Part shown: positions 36,513 to 51,726 of the stretch, one piece after another
Position numbering within the stretch: position 1 is the stretch's first letter
Layout: the number at the start of each line of letters is the position of its first letter
NCBI RefSeq assembly: GCF_009687845.1
Contig: NZ_BLAD01000038.1
Span: 74,296-138,295 of the forward strand
Length of the DNA: 64,000 nucleotides
Reading direction: 5' to 3'
Origin: Acrocarpospora corrugata
GTDB lineage: Bacteria; Actinomycetota; Actinomycetes; Streptosporangiales; Streptosporangiaceae
Program-made: the position numbers and the translations under genes
The notes under the pieces: generated by a model
What the model saw: the letters and a program-made list of their open reading frames with translations, nothing else
Databases searched by the model: none
Told to the model about the DNA's origin: nothing

Positions 36513-37322
36513 ATGAGGGCTCGACGCCGTCATCTCGCCACCGCGGCGCTGTTATCGGCGGTGGCCGTGGCGCTCACCGGTTGCGCTGTGACGGGTGCTG
36601 AGCAGGCACGTCCAGCCGCGGTGAGCCTGGATTCTGGAGCGGTCCGATTGGTGGCGGCCTCGGTGCCGGCGCCGTTCACCGCTCCGAACAAGACGCTCAA
36701 ACTGGGGGCCAAGGGGGCGGCGGTCAAGGCGCTCCAGACGCGGCTCAAAGAACTCCGGTACCTGCCCGGCAAGATCGACGGCAGGTACGGCGGCACCACC
36801 CAGGCCGCCGTCTGGGCCTTCCAGAAGATCAACGGTCTCAAGCCGACCAGCACGATCACGGCCAGGACCTGGAACGCGCTGGAACAGCCGGCCGAACCCC
36901 GGATCCTGGTGCCGAACGGCAAGCCCGACCGGGCCGAGGTCAACCTGACCAAGCAGGTCATGGTCCTCTACCGGGGTGGCCAGGTCCGCCTGATCACCCA
37001 TATCTCCTCCGGCAGCGGCGTCCCGTACGTCGAGTACGCGATGTGGAACGGCGAACGCCAGAAGTTCACCGGCGACGCCCGTACGCCGACCGGCAACTTC
37101 AAGACCACCTGGCGGCGGAGCGGCTGGCACAAGTCCTACCTGGGCCAGCTGTACAACCCGATCTTCTTCAACGGCGGCATCGCCTTCCACGGCGCGCAGT
37201 CGGTGCCGCTCTACCCGGCCTCCCACGGCTGCGTACGGCTCCCGATGCACGTCGCGGAGATCCTCCCCGGCCAGCTGGGCACCGGCGTGCCGGTCCACGT
37301 GAAGGGTAAGTTCGCCCGCTGA
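36513..37322 (+). CDS. L,D-transpeptidase lipoprotein with peptidoglycan-binding domain
   Basis: 269 aa. Signal peptide ending in lipobox LTGC. PG_binding_1 domain about 60-125 (LKLGAKGAAVKALQTRLKELRYLPGKIDGRYGGTTQAAVWAFQ), then a YkuD catalytic domain. The active-site block ASHGCVRLP follows IAFHGAQSVPLYP, giving the His and Cys of the family. Would make 3-3 cross-links in the cell wall. A stop in the upstream frame fixes the ATG at 36513. A strong terminator follows. Confidence 0.94.
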   Translation: MRARRRHLATAALLSAVAVALTGCAVTGAEQARPAAVSLDSGAVRLVAASVPAPFTAPNKTLKLGAKGAAVKALQTRLKELRYLPGKIDGRYGGTTQAAVWAFQKINGLKPTSTITARTWNALEQPAEPRILVPNGKPDRAEVNLTKQVMVLYRGGQVRLITHISSGSGVPYVEYAMWNGERQKFTGDARTPTGNFKTTWRRSGWHKSYLGQLYNPIFFNGGIAFHGAQSVPLYPASHGCVRLPMHVAEILPGQLGTGVPVHVKGKFAR

Positions 37323-37334
37323 GCGATTGATCGA

Positions 37335-37368
37335 CGGCCCCGCATCTCCCCAGGTGCGGGGCCGTTTT
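37335..37368 (+). terminator. intrinsic terminator after the L,D-transpeptidase gene
   Basis: Perfect 10-bp stem CGGCCCCGCA / TGCGGGGCCG (37335-37344 with 37355-37364), 10-base loop, followed by TTTT. Confidence 0.92.
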
Positions 37369-37390
37369 CGCGCGCTGACAGCATCATTGA

Positions 37391-37406
37391 TCGAACCCTT
37401 GTTCGG
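37391..37406. promoter_or_regulatory. LexA (SOS) box 1
   Basis: TCGAACCCTTGTTCGG matches the actinobacterial LexA consensus TCGAAC-N4-GTTCGA at 11 of 12 defined positions. It lies just after the terminator, upstream of the HEPN gene. Confidence 0.85.
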
Positions 37407-37430
37407 CGAAGTGCTTGACTTTGACCTTGG

Positions 37431-37446
37431 TCGAATTTATGTTCGA
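37431..37446. promoter_or_regulatory. LexA (SOS) box 2
   Basis: TCGAATTTATGTTCGA matches TCGAAC-N4-GTTCGA at 11 of 12 defined positions. Centre-to-centre distance to box 1 is 40 bp, close to four helical turns, so two LexA dimers could bind the same face of the promoter. Confidence 0.85.
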
Positions 37447-37681
37447 GCTGTGAGAGTGGGACTCGCGGCCTGCTCTCACCCCAAGAGGGGCCCGCGCTCC
37501 CCGTCGTCGGCGGAGACGAGTGGGAGCGCGGCCCCGCAGCTTGAGGCCGGACGGGGAGAGGGGAAGCTCCTCGTCCGGCCACGCAGTCTGGAGGAACCGC
37601 AGGCGGAAATGTCGGTGGGGTCTGCAAGTGTGATTCCACCGGCGGAGACCGCCGGAGGCCACCAAGCCCTAGGAGGCTGGC
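37447..37681 (+). other. structured 5' leader between LexA boxes and the HEPN gene
   Basis: About 235 bases with no convincing gene but four strong potential hairpins: 37451-37478 (TGAGAG/CTCTCA), 37487-37535 (GGGGCCCGCGCTCCC pairing with GGGAGCGCGGCCCC, one bulge), 37545-37580 (GGCCGGACG/CGTCCGGCC) and 37639-37655 (CCGGCGG/CCGCCGG). The ribosome-binding site AGGAGG follows at 37671. It may be an attenuator, a regulatory RNA or a small RNA; I do not recognise a known riboswitch class. Confidence 0.5.
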
Positions 37682-38116
37682 ATGACCGGACCGCAGAACG
37701 GGCCCACCGGGCCCAAAGTGTCGCGGACCGTTCTCGCACACCTGACCGACGCCCGCTCCTGCCTGGCGGACGCAGCCCTCGCGACAACCCCGGCCGAACG
37801 ATACATCAACGCCCACCTGGCGGCCCTCCGTGCCGCCGCGGCGATTCTGGCCGCCCGCCCCCAGCCCATCGACGGCCGCCGCCGCCGGCTGCGCAGCGCC
37901 TGGGAACTCCTCCCGGAGACCCAGCCCGAACTCTCCCAGTGGGCCGCCTACTTCGCGACCAGCGCCAAGAAGCGCGCCGCCGCAGAAGCCGGCCTGGTCC
38001 ACCTGGTCAGCGCGCACGACGCCGACGAACTCATCGCCGAGGCCGAGGGCTTCGTCACCATCATCGAATCCACCCTCGGCGTCGCCACCCAGCAGACCCT
38101 CCCCATGGCGGGTTGA
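37682..38116 (+). CDS. SAV_6107-type HEPN-domain protein
   Basis: 144 aa all-helical protein of the SAV_6107 HEPN family: VLAHLTDARSCLADAALATTPAERYINAHLAALRAAAAILAARP, then LRSAWELLPETQPELSQWAAYFA and LVSAHDADELIAEAEGFV. I see no clear RX4-6H catalytic motif, so RNase activity is uncertain. In many actinobacteria this gene is close to Y-family polymerase/dnaE2 mutagenesis genes; those are absent here. ATG 37682 with AGGAGG upstream. Two LexA boxes predict induction by DNA damage. Confidence 0.85.
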   Translation: MTGPQNGPTGPKVSRTVLAHLTDARSCLADAALATTPAERYINAHLAALRAAAAILAARPQPIDGRRRRLRSAWELLPETQPELSQWAAYFATSAKKRAAAEAGLVHLVSAHDADELIAEAEGFVTIIESTLGVATQQTLPMAG

Positions 38117-38196
38117 AGAGAACGCCGGCAAACGGGCTAGCCCGCCGGGATACGATCGCTCTGACCTTCGGGGGGTGACGAAGGGGAGGGGCGAGC

Positions 38197-40180
38197 GTGG
38201 ATTTCGCTGAGCCGGCTTCGCCAGTGGTGGCAGGGCCGGGCAGCCGGGTCATCTCCGGCCTCCAGATGGGCGCGGCCCGCGATGTCGACATCCGCCGGAG
38301 CTGACCCCGCGTTTCCGGCCGACCGGCAGAGCGTGACGGAGTCGAGCGCGGCCCGGGACGTTAATCAGATCGGTTCGGCGCGTGATGTGTCCATCGGCGG
38401 CGTGCATCTGCAGATGCGGGCGGCGTTGCCGGACGCGTCGGCCACCGCGGCCCCGGCCGGGCTGACCGGTCTGCCGCGCCCGCCGGCGGCGGTGTTCGTC
38501 GGCAGGGCGGACGCGCTGGCCGGTGTGGAGCGGGCGTTGGCCGCCGGGTCGGCGGGGGTGATCACGCAGGCGGCGGTGTACGGGCTGGGCGGCGTCGGCA
38601 AGAGCGAGCTGGCGTTGCAGTACGCCACCCGGCACCGGGACCGATACCGGGTGGTGTGGTGGGCGGAGGCCGACACCCCGGCCCAGATCCAGACCTCGCT
38701 GGCGGGGCTGGCCCGGGCGATCTGCGCCGGTTCGCATTCGGTCGCGGCCGGTCAGGCGACGGTGGAGGAGGCGGTGGAGGAGGCGGTGGCGTGGGCGCTG
38801 TCCTGGATGGCCACCCATCCGGGCTGGCTGCTGGTGCTGGACAACGTCGAGCAGGTCGGTGACGTCGAGCCGTATCTGGGGCGGCTGCGCGGGGGCCAGG
38901 TGCTGCTCACCACCCGGCGGGACATCGGCTGGCGCGATGCCGGCTGCACGGCGATCGACCTGGGCGTGCTGGCGCGCGAGCCGGCGGTGGAGCTGCTGGC
39001 CGACCTGATCGGCGCCCGCACCGGCGAGGCCGTCGACCTGGCCGACCTGGCCGACCTGGCCGATGAGCTCGGCCACCTGCCGCTGGCCCTGACCCAGGCC
39101 GGAGCGTTCGTCGCCCGCACCCCGGGCATGACCGTGGCCCGCTACCGCGGCCCGCTGCGGACTTCACCCGCCCGGCTCTACGGGATGACCGCCCCGGGCC
39201 GTGACCCCCAGCGCGTCGTCGCCAGGGTCTGGACGCTCACCCGCGACCGGATCGCCGAACAGGTCGCCCTGGCGCCGAGCCTGCTGGCCCTGCTGGCCTA
39301 TTACGCCCCCGACCAGCTGCCCGTCGACGTCCTGCACCACCTCCCGGACGCCGACGAACTGCGCATCGGGGCGGCGCTGGGCCTGCTGGCCTCCTACAGC
39401 GTGATCACCCTGACCGGGGACGCGGTGAGCGTGCACCGCCTGGTCCAGGCCGTCACCCTCGCCGACCTGACCCCCCGACCGGCAGAGCGAAGTCCGGCGC
39501 CAGGCGGCCGAGCTGCTGGCCGCCGCGCTCCCCGACGATCCCCAGCTGATCGGGAACTGGCCGGCGTACGGCCGGCTGCTGACCCATGCCCGCGCCGCGC
39601 TGCCCTTCGACTCCCCGGCCCTGGTCGAGGTCATCAAATACGTGAACGCCAGCGGCGACTACGCCACCGCCATGACCCTGCAACATCACCGCCACCAAGC
39701 CCTCCAGGACGCGCACGGCCCGGAACACCCCGTCACGCTGAGCGCTCGCGCCGGCCTCGCCCACTACACCGGGCGGGCGGGAGACGTGGTCGCGGCACGG
39801 GACCAGTTCGCCGCCCTGCTGCCCGATCCGGGAGCGGACCCTGGGCGCCGAGCACCCCGACACGCTGACCGCCAGGGCCAACCTCGCGCACTGGACCGGG
39901 CGGGCGGGGGACGTGGTCGCGGCGCGCGACCAGTACGCCGTCCTGCTGCCGATCCGGGAACGGGTCCTGGGCGCCGAGCACCCGCACACGCTGAACGCCC
40001 GGGGGAACCTCGCCTACTGGGCGGGGGGCGATGGGGGAGGCGGCCGCGGCGCGCGATCAGTTCGCGATCCTGCTGCCGATCAGTGAGCGGATCCTGGGCG
40101 CCGAACATCCCGACACGCTCAACGCCCGGAGCAACCTCGCCCACTGGACCCGGCTCGGCGAAGAACGGGATCCGAAGAGT
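38197..40180 (+). pseudogene. NB-ARC/TPR (STAND NTPase) gene with several frameshifts
   Basis: The continuous part (38282 to about 39470) encodes an NB-ARC ATPase: VFVGRADALAGVERAL, P-loop GLGGVGKS, Walker B WLLVLDN, LLTTRRDIGW, GHLPLALTQAGAF and the VSVHRLVQAV (MHD-like) end. Reading then jumps frame at a C6 run (39471-39476), at CCC 39822-39824 and at G6 40023-40028. The three resulting segments give about four 42-aa TPRs (GAEHPDTLNARSNLAHW type). A 35-codon leader (38197-38304) repeats the RDVxI pattern of the N-terminus and could be a fourth shift. Each break is fixed by removing one base. Such proteins act as signalling or defence switches. Either inactivated or misassembled. Confidence 0.75.
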
Positions 40181-40186
40181 AGCTCC

Positions 40187-41419
40187 CTAGATCCCGTCCC
40201 GCTCAAGGGGGCAGCTCATGCAGCGGGGGCCGCCGCGGCCCCGGCCGAGCTCACTGCCCCGGATGGTGATGACCTCGACGCCACGGGCCCGCAGGTAGTT
40301 GTTGGTCGTGGTGTTCCGCTCGTACGCGACGACCACCCCGGGCGCGACGGCCAGCACGTTGCAGCCGTCGTCCCACTGCTCCCGCTCGGCCGCGTGCACG
40401 TCCTGCACGGCGGTGAGCACGGTGATGTCGTCCAGGTCGAGCGCCCGCGCGATCGCCAGGTGCATGTCCTCGGCCGGGTGGTCGGTGACCTTCAGCTCCT
40501 TGTCGGTGTCGCCGGGCTCGATCGTGTACGACGGCAGCATGCCCAGCCCGGCGTACTTGGTGAAGACCCCCACGTCCACGTTGGTGAGCACCGTGTCCAG
40601 GTGCATGAACGCCCGCGTCTTCGGCAGGTTCAGCGCCACGATCCGGTGTGCGGAGCCGGCCCGGAACAGCCGCTGGGCGAGCATCTCGACCGCCTGCGGC
40701 TGGGTCCGCTCGCTCATCCCGACCAGGACCGCGCCGCGCCCGAGGACCAGGACGTCGCCGCCCTCGATGGTGGCGGGGGCCATCGGGGTGCCCTCGTTCC
40801 AGATCCGGAACGCGGTGCCGTACCCCGCCGCGAACATTGGATGGTACTTGTAGATCGCCTCCATGTTGACCGTTTCGCGGCGGCGGGCCTTCTTCCGCAT
40901 CGCGTTGATCGAGACGCCGTCGTAGATCCAGCACGAGGTGTCCCGGGTGAACAGGTGGTTGGGCAGCGGCGGCAGGACGAAGTCGTCGGGGCCGAGGGTG
41001 TGGAAGGCCAGCGACTTGGGGTCGCACCCTAATTCCATGATCTCGCGCTTGGTGATGCCGCCGGTCAGGTACGGCGCGAGCGCCTCCGCGTCGAGCGCGT
41101 CCAGCGCGTTCCTGACGGCGTCGGTGGCCAGCGGCCCGAACCAGCGCTCGTCGATGCTGCGGTCCAGGATGTGCTTCTTGGCCTCGGGCAGCACGATCGT
41201 CTCGCGGAGCAGGTCGAGCAGCATGACGAGGGTGATGCCGCGATCCCGCAGCACCTGCTGGAACTCCCGGTGCTCCTCCATGGCGCGCTGCACCCACAGC
41301 ACGTCGTCGAAGAGGAGTTCGTCCATGTTGCTGGGCGTGAGGCGCTTGAGTGACAGGTCCGGCATGTGCAGCAGGACCTGGCGCAGCCGGCCCACCTCGG
41401 AGCCAACGTGAAAGGCCAT
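40187..41419 (-). CDS. arcA: arginine deiminase
   Basis: 410 aa. Converts arginine to citrulline and ammonia. N-terminal [27 protein letters not shown], then [38 protein letters not shown] and the catalytic cysteine in [13 protein letters not shown] near the end. Start set at ATG 41419 with a GGGGGG ribosome-binding site; upstream residues are not family-like. arcB and arcC are not in the window, so it stands alone. Confidence 0.95.
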   Translation of the reverse strand: MAFHVGSEVGRLRQVLLHMPDLSLKRLTPSNMDELLFDDVLWVQRAMEEHREFQQVLRDRGITLVMLLDLLRETIVLPEAKKHILDRSIDERWFGPLATDAVRNALDALDAEALAPYLTGGITKREIMELGCDPKSLAFHTLGPDDFVLPPLPNHLFTRDTSCWIYDGVSINAMRKKARRRETVNMEAIYKYHPMFAAGYGTAFRIWNEGTPMAPATIEGGDVLVLGRGAVLVGMSERTQPQAVEMLAQRLFRAGSAHRIVALNLPKTRAFMHLDTVLTNVDVGVFTKYAGLGMLPSYTIEPGDTDKELKVTDHPAEDMHLAIARALDLDDITVLTAVQDVHAAEREQWDDGCNVLAVAPGVVVAYERNTTTNNYLRARGVEVITIRGSELGRGRGGPRCMSCPLERDGI

Positions 41420-41513
41420 GATCCCCCCGCTCGCACGTGCGACAAAAGGTGACGTGCCCGGCACAAGGGGTGATAAACCGCAGCGACCAGTGAGCCCTAA
41501 GGCGGGATATTTC

Positions 41514-41729
41514 CTACTTCGGGGCGGTGATTGCGTAGAGGAGCGCGCAGCCGGCCACGATCACGGCCAGGGCGACGACCGGCCAGGCCTGCGGCCGGGT
41601 CGGGAGCATCTCGGCGTGCACGACGCCGGTGCCGTGGCTGGACAGGCGGCTGGCCAGAGCCGGATCCTCGGCGCGTACACGGCGAGCGATGTCATCGAGC
41701 ACACGGCGCTCGCGTGTGGACAGCCCCAT
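41514..41729 (-). CDS. DUF3040 small membrane protein
   Basis: 71 aa. The N-terminal half [30 protein letters not shown] is the DUF3040 motif of actinobacteria; one transmembrane helix follows ([19 protein letters not shown]). ATG 41729. Lies between bldD and arcA, same strand. Confidence 0.88.
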   Translation of the reverse strand: MGLSTRERRVLDDIARRVRAEDPALASRLSSHGTGVVHAEMLPTRPQAWPVVALAVIVAGCALLYAITAPK

Positions 41730-41822
41730 GTCTGCTTCCTCCCGCTAAATCTGCTTGAAGGAAGTTTTATCGCTCTTTGCCCTATTTTTCCAAGATGTTG
41801 TGGGTAGATCTTCGGCGGTTCC

Positions 41823-41847
41823 CCTCCGGCGGCCAGGCCGCCGGAGG
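41823..41847. terminator. GC-rich inverted repeat after bldD
   Basis: Perfect 12-bp arms CCTCCGGCGGCC / GGCCGCCGGAGG around one central base (loop of three or more in RNA). 23 bp after the bldD stop. No U-tract on the bldD side, so termination is likely but not classical. Confidence 0.55.
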
Positions 41848-41870
41848 AAACGGAGCCGCGGAAACAGGAC

Positions 41871-42365
41871 TCAGAACGACTCGACCGCCCGGCGGGCCTC
41901 GGCGTCCAGCACACCCCAGCTGATGAACTCCTCGGTCAGCTCGGCCGGCGACTTGTCGTAGATCACGGCAAGCGAACGCAGGTCCTCCTGGCGGATGCTC
42001 AGCACCTTGCCGTTGTAGTCGCCGCGCTGCGACTGGATCGTCGCGGCGTAGCGGGCCAGCGGGCCGGCCTTGTCCTTCGGCAACTGGGAGAGCCGCTCCA
42101 GGTCGATGACCAGCTTCGGAGTCGGCAACAGCGGGGAGGGAGCGGCGCCCCCGGGCAGCAGCTCCGAGACGGGCACCCCGTAGAAGTCCGCCAGCTCGGC
42201 CAGCTTCTGCACCGTGACCGCACGATCCCCACGCTCGTACGATCCGACGACGACGGCCTTCCATCGCCCCCGGGACTTCTCTTCGACCCCATGCAAGGAC
42301 AGACCTTGTTGGGTGCGGATGGCGCGGAGTCGCGCGCCCAGCGACTTGGCGTAGTCAGACGGCAT
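41871..42365 (-). CDS. bldD: BldD, c-di-GMP-dependent developmental regulator
   Basis: 164 aa. N-terminal helix-turn-helix (YAKSLGARLRAIRTQQGLSL, AVVVGSYERGDRAVTVQKL). The C-terminal domain carries the c-di-GMP-binding signature RGD-x8-RxxD (RGDYNGKVLSIRQED), so nucleotide-induced dimerisation is expected to be intact. BldD represses sporulation genes during growth. ATG 42365; divergent from the pyr operon. Confidence 0.96.
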   Translation of the reverse strand: MPSDYAKSLGARLRAIRTQQGLSLHGVEEKSRGRWKAVVVGSYERGDRAVTVQKLAELADFYGVPVSELLPGGAAPSPLLPTPKLVIDLERLSQLPKDKAGPLARYAATIQSQRGDYNGKVLSIRQEDLRSLAVIYDKSPAELTEEFISWGVLDAEARRAVESF

Positions 42366-44240
<1,875 letters not shown>

Positions 44241-44244
<4 letters not shown>

Positions 44245-45527
44245 TCATCAGAAACGCCCGCATCCTCGGCGGCGACCCCGTCGACCTGCGGATCGAGAAC
44301 GGCCTGATCGCCGAGATCGGCCCCGGGCTCGGCGGCGTCACGGCGTTCGACGCCGACGGACTGCTCGCCCTGCCCGGCCTGGTCGACCTCCACACCCACC
44401 TGCGCGAGCCCGGCCGGGAGGACGCGGAGACGGTCGAGACCGGCACCCAGGCCGCCGCCCGCGGCGGCTACACCGCCGTGCACGCGATGGCCAACACCTC
44501 CCCGGTGGCCGACACCGCCGGCGTGGTCGAGCAGGTCTGGCGGCTCGGCCAGGAGTACGGCCACTGCGACGTGCAGCCGATCGGCGCGGTCACCAGCGGC
44601 CTGGACGGCCGCCAGCTGGCCGAGCTGGGCGCGATGGCCGACTCGGCGGCCCGGGTCCGGGTCTTCTCCGACGACGGCAAGTGCGTCTCCGACGCGGTGC
44701 TGATGCGCCGGGCGCTGGAGTACGTGAAGGCGTTCGACGGCGTCGTCGCCCAGCACGCCCAGGAGCCCAGGCTCACCGAGGGCGCCCAGCTGAACGAGGG
44801 CGAGGTGTCCGGGCGGCTCGGCCTGGCCGGCTGGCCTGCGGTGGCCGAGGAGGCGATCATCGCCAGGGACTGCCTGCTGGCCGCGCACGTCGGCTCCCGG
44901 CTGCACGTCTGCCATGTCTCCACGGCCGGCTCGGTGGAGATCATCCGCTGGGCCAAGTCGAAGGGCTGGGACGTCACCGCCGAGGTCACCCCGCACCACC
45001 TGCTGCTCACCGACTCGTGCGCGGAGCACTCGCCGGTCGGGCCGTACAACCCGATCTACAAGGTGAACCCGCCGCTGCGCACCCGGGAGGACGTCAGGGC
45101 GCTGCGCGAGGCACTGGCCGACGGCACCATCGACTGCGTGGCCACCGACCACGCGCCGCACCCGGTCGAGGACAAGGAGACCGAGTGGGCCGCGGCCGCG
45201 ATGGGCATGATCGGCCTGGAGACGGCGTTGAGCGCGGTGCAGGAGGCCATGGTGGAGACCGGCCTGCTCGACTGGGCGGCGGTGGCCGACCGGATGTCGG
45301 CCAGGCCCGCGCGGATCGGGCGGCTGGCCGGGCACGGGCAGCCGGTCGAGGTCGGCTCCGCCGCCAACCTCACGCTGTACGACCCGTCGGCCCGCGCCCT
45401 GGTGGATCCGGGCGCGATGGCGTCCAAGAGCAGAAACACCCCGTACGAGGGGATGACGCTGCCCGGACGGGTGGTGGCGACCTTCCTGCGGGGCAGGCCG
45501 ACCGTTCTGGAAGGGAAACTCGTATGA
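44241..45527 (+). CDS. pyrC: dihydroorotase
   Basis: 428 aa class I enzyme. Metal site [60 protein letters not shown] and ATDHAPH are all intact. GTG 44241 overlaps pyrB; stop overlaps carA (ATGA). Confidence 0.97.
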
Positions 45528-46622
45528 GTCCAGCGCTCCTGGTCCTGGAAGACGGCCGCGTCTTCGAGGGCGCCCCCTACGGAGCCGTGGGCGAGACGTT
45601 CGGGGAGATGGTCTTCAACACCGGCATGACCGGCTACCAGGAGACCCTCACCGACCCGTCCTACCACCGGCAGATCGTCGCGATGACCGCGCCGCACATC
45701 GGCAACACCGGCGTCAACGAGGAGGACCCCGAGTCCGGCCGGGTCTGGGTGGCCGGCTACGTGGTCCGCGAACCGGCCAGGGTGGCCAGCAACTGGCGTT
45801 CGACCAAGTCCCTGGACGAGTACCTGCGGGAGCAGGGCGTGGTCGGGATCGCCGTGCGCGGCACCCGGGCGCTCACCCGCCACCTGCGTGAACGCGGCGC
45901 GATGCGGGCCGGGGTGTTCTCCGGGGACGCGCTCGCGCCGGTCGCCGAACTGGTGGACCGGGTCCGGCGCTCGCCGGCCATGCTCGGCGCCGACCTGGCC
46001 GCCGAGGTGTCGACGCGGGAGCCCTACGTGGTGCCCGCCATCGGCGCGAAGCGGTTCACCGTGGCCGCCGTGGATCTGGGCATCAAGTCGATGACGCCGC
46101 ACCGGATGGCCGAGCGGGGCTGCGAGGTGCACGTGCTGCCCGCGACCGCGACGGCCGCCGACATCCTCGCCGTCGAGCCCGACGGCGTGTTCTTCTCCAA
46201 CGGGCCCGGCGACCCGGCCACGGCCGACGGCGCGGTGGCCGCGCTGCGCGGCGTGCTGGACGCGGGCAAGCCGTTCTTCGGCATCTGCTTCGGCAACCAG
46301 ATTCTCGGGCGGGCGCTGGGGCTCGGCACGTACAAGCTCAGGTACGGGCATCGCGGGGTCAACCAGCCGGTCCAGGACCGCCGTACCGGCAAGGTGGAGA
46401 TCTCCGCGCACAACCACGGCTTCGCCGTGCAGGCTCCGCTGGACGGGCCGTTCGACACGCCGTACGGGCGGGCCGAGGTGAGCCACGTCAACCTCAACGA
46501 CGGCTGCGTCGAAGGGCTGCGGCTGCTCGACTATCCGGCGTTCAGCGTGCAGTACCACCCCGAGGCCGCCGCGGGGCCGCACGACGCCGCCTACCTGTTC
46601 GACGAATTCTGTGAGGTCATGG

Positions 46623-46630
<8 letters not shown>
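45524..46630 (+). CDS. carA: carbamoyl-phosphate synthase small subunit
   Basis: 368 aa. N-terminal CPSase small-chain domain ([35 protein letters not shown]). The glutamine amidotransferase domain has [10 protein letters not shown], the nucleophile in [16 protein letters not shown] and the [12 protein letters not shown] His. Supplies ammonia to CarB. ATG 45524. Confidence 0.97.
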
Positions 46631-49901
<3,271 letters not shown>

Positions 49902-49916
49902 TCCGAGGAGTTACGA

Positions 49917-50777
49917 GTGGCCGGGACGCCGGTGCAGGTGACGGGCACGGTGCTGACGACGCGCCGGGTCGACGCGTACCACGCGCTGACCGTGGTCGCG
50001 CCGGCCATCGCCGACCGTTTCCGCCCCGGCCACTTCGTCACCCTCGCGGTCGGCGGCCCGCAGACCTCGATGCTGACCAGGCGCGCGTTCGCGGTGCACG
50101 ACGTGAAGCCCGACTACGGCGGCACGGTGGAGTTCGTCTTCGCCGTGCGCGGCCCGGGCACGGCCTGGCTGGCCGAGCGCAAGGCGCGCGACGCGCTGGA
50201 CCTGGTCGGCCCGCTCGGCCGCCCTTTCCCGCTCCCGCGCGACCCGGCCAGCTGCCTGCTGGTCGGCGCCGAGTACGGCTCCGCCCCGCTGTTCGCCCTG
50301 GCCGACGCGCTCCAGCAGCGCAACTGCCGGGTCGACTTCGTGCTCGGCGCGGCCAGCTCCGACCGGGTGTTCGGCGCGCTGCGGGCCCGCCGGATGGGCG
50401 AGACCACCACGCTGACCACCCAGGACGGCTCGCTCGGCATGCGCGGCTCGGTCGTCGACGTGCTGGCCGCGGTGATCGCCGACACCCGGGCCGACGTGGT
50501 CTACGCGTGCGGCCCGATGCCGATGCTGCGCGGCGTCACCGCGGTCTGCGTGGAGTACGGCATCCCGGTCCAGGTGTCGGTCGAGGAGGCCATGGCCTGC
50601 GGGATCGGCGTCTGCATGACCTGCGTGGTGCCGGTCATCGACGACGACGGGACGACCCAGATGGTCCGGGTCTGCACCGAAGGCCCGGTCTTCCGGGGGG
50701 AGCGGGTCCGGTTCGACGACGTTGGCACGATCCCGTTCGACGCGCTCGGCGCGCCGGGAGGCGACCGTGGCCGTTGA
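49917..50777 (+). CDS. pyrK: dihydroorotate dehydrogenase electron-transfer subunit
   Basis: 286 aa. FAD- and NAD-binding reductase fold (FRPGHFVTLAVGG, LDLVGPLGRPF, VYACGPMPMLRGV). The C-terminal 2Fe-2S cluster is CGIGVCMTC with a fourth Cys in VRVCTEGPV. Passes electrons between PyrD and NAD, indicating a class 1B dehydrogenase. GTG 49917, 15 bp after carB. Confidence 0.94.
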   Translation: MAGTPVQVTGTVLTTRRVDAYHALTVVAPAIADRFRPGHFVTLAVGGPQTSMLTRRAFAVHDVKPDYGGTVEFVFAVRGPGTAWLAERKARDALDLVGPLGRPFPLPRDPASCLLVGAEYGSAPLFALADALQQRNCRVDFVLGAASSDRVFGALRARRMGETTTLTTQDGSLGMRGSVVDVLAAVIADTRADVVYACGPMPMLRGVTAVCVEYGIPVQVSVEEAMACGIGVCMTCVVPVIDDDGTTQMVRVCTEGPVFRGERVRFDDVGTIPFDALGAPGGDRGR

Positions 50778-51726
50778 CATGCGCGCGTACCTCGCGCACG
50801 TCGAGCTGCCCAACCCGATCCTGGCGGCCGCCGGCTGCGCCGGGACCGGCCGGGAGCTGGCGCCGTTCGCGGACGTGACCCGGCTCGGGGCGCTGACCAC
50901 CCGGTCCATCACGATGGCCCCCAGAGCGGGCCGTCCGACCCCCAGAATGGCCGAGACGCCCTCCGGCATGCTGAACGCCGTCGGGCTGCAGGGGCCGGGC
51001 GTGGAGGTCTTCCTGGCCCGCGAGCTGCCCTGGCTGGCCGAGCGCGGCGCCAGGACCGTGGTCTCCATCGGCGGCGGCAGTGTGGCCGAGTACGCCGCGC
51101 TGGCCCGGCGCCTCGCCGACGCGCCCGGCGTCACCGCCGTCGAGATCAACCTGTCCTGCCCGAACGTGGAGGACCGCGGCCGGGTGTTCGCCAGGGACGG
51201 CGGCGCGGCGGCCGAGGTGGTCGCCTCGGTGCGCGCCGCGATGCGCTACGACGTGCCGGTGGTGGCCAAGCTCGCCCCCGACGTGGCCGACGTGGTCGCC
51301 ATCGCCCGCGCCTGCGTGGACAGCGGCGCCGACGCGCTCGCCATGATCAACACGCCGATCGGGATGAGCATCGACGTGGACACCATGCGACCGGCGCTCG
51401 CCGCCGGCACCGGCGGCCTGTCCGGGCCCGCCATCCGGCCGCTGGCGGTCCGCTGCGTCTGGCAGGTGCACGCGGCGCTGCCCGGGGTACCCCTGATCGG
51501 CATGGGCGGCGTCACGTCCGGCCGGGACGCCCTTGAGCTGGTCCTGGCGGGCGCCTGCGCGGTCGCCGTGGGCACCACCCTGTTCCATGACCCGTACGCC
51601 TGCCCGCGCATCCTGCGGGAGCTGGAGGAGCTCCTGGCCGAGCGCGGCTTCGACCGGCTGGCCGACGCCGTCGGCCTGGCCCACCGCCCCGCCCATCGTA
51701 ACGATCTTGAGGAGAGCCCGCTGTGA
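50767..51726 (+). CDS. pyrD: dihydroorotate dehydrogenase, class 1B catalytic subunit
   Basis: 319 aa FMN TIM barrel. NPILAAAGCAGTGRELAPF, TRSITMAPRAGRPTPRMAETP, the catalytic cysteine in VEINLSCPNVEDRG, VVAKLAPDVADVV and LIGMGGVTSGRDALE. The class 1B Cys base and adjacent pyrK agree. GTG 50767 with GGGAGG upstream; overlaps the pyrK stop. ATG 50779 is an alternative. Confidence 0.95.
   Translation: MAVDMRAYLAHVELPNPILAAAGCAGTGRELAPFADVTRLGALTTRSITMAPRAGRPTPRMAETPSGMLNAVGLQGPGVEVFLARELPWLAERGARTVVSIGGGSVAEYAALARRLADAPGVTAVEINLSCPNVEDRGRVFARDGGAAAEVVASVRAAMRYDVPVVAKLAPDVADVVAIARACVDSGADALAMINTPIGMSIDVDTMRPALAAGTGGLSGPAIRPLAVRCVWQVHAALPGVPLIGMGGVTSGRDALELVLAGACAVAVGTTLFHDPYACPRILRELEELLAERGFDRLADAVGLAHRPAHRNDLEESPL

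Noticed and set aside
38197-40180. CRISPR-like array suspected from regular repeats
   Set aside because: The 126-nt periodicity is coding (42-aa TPR units) with no unique spacers; no CRISPR array elsewhere.
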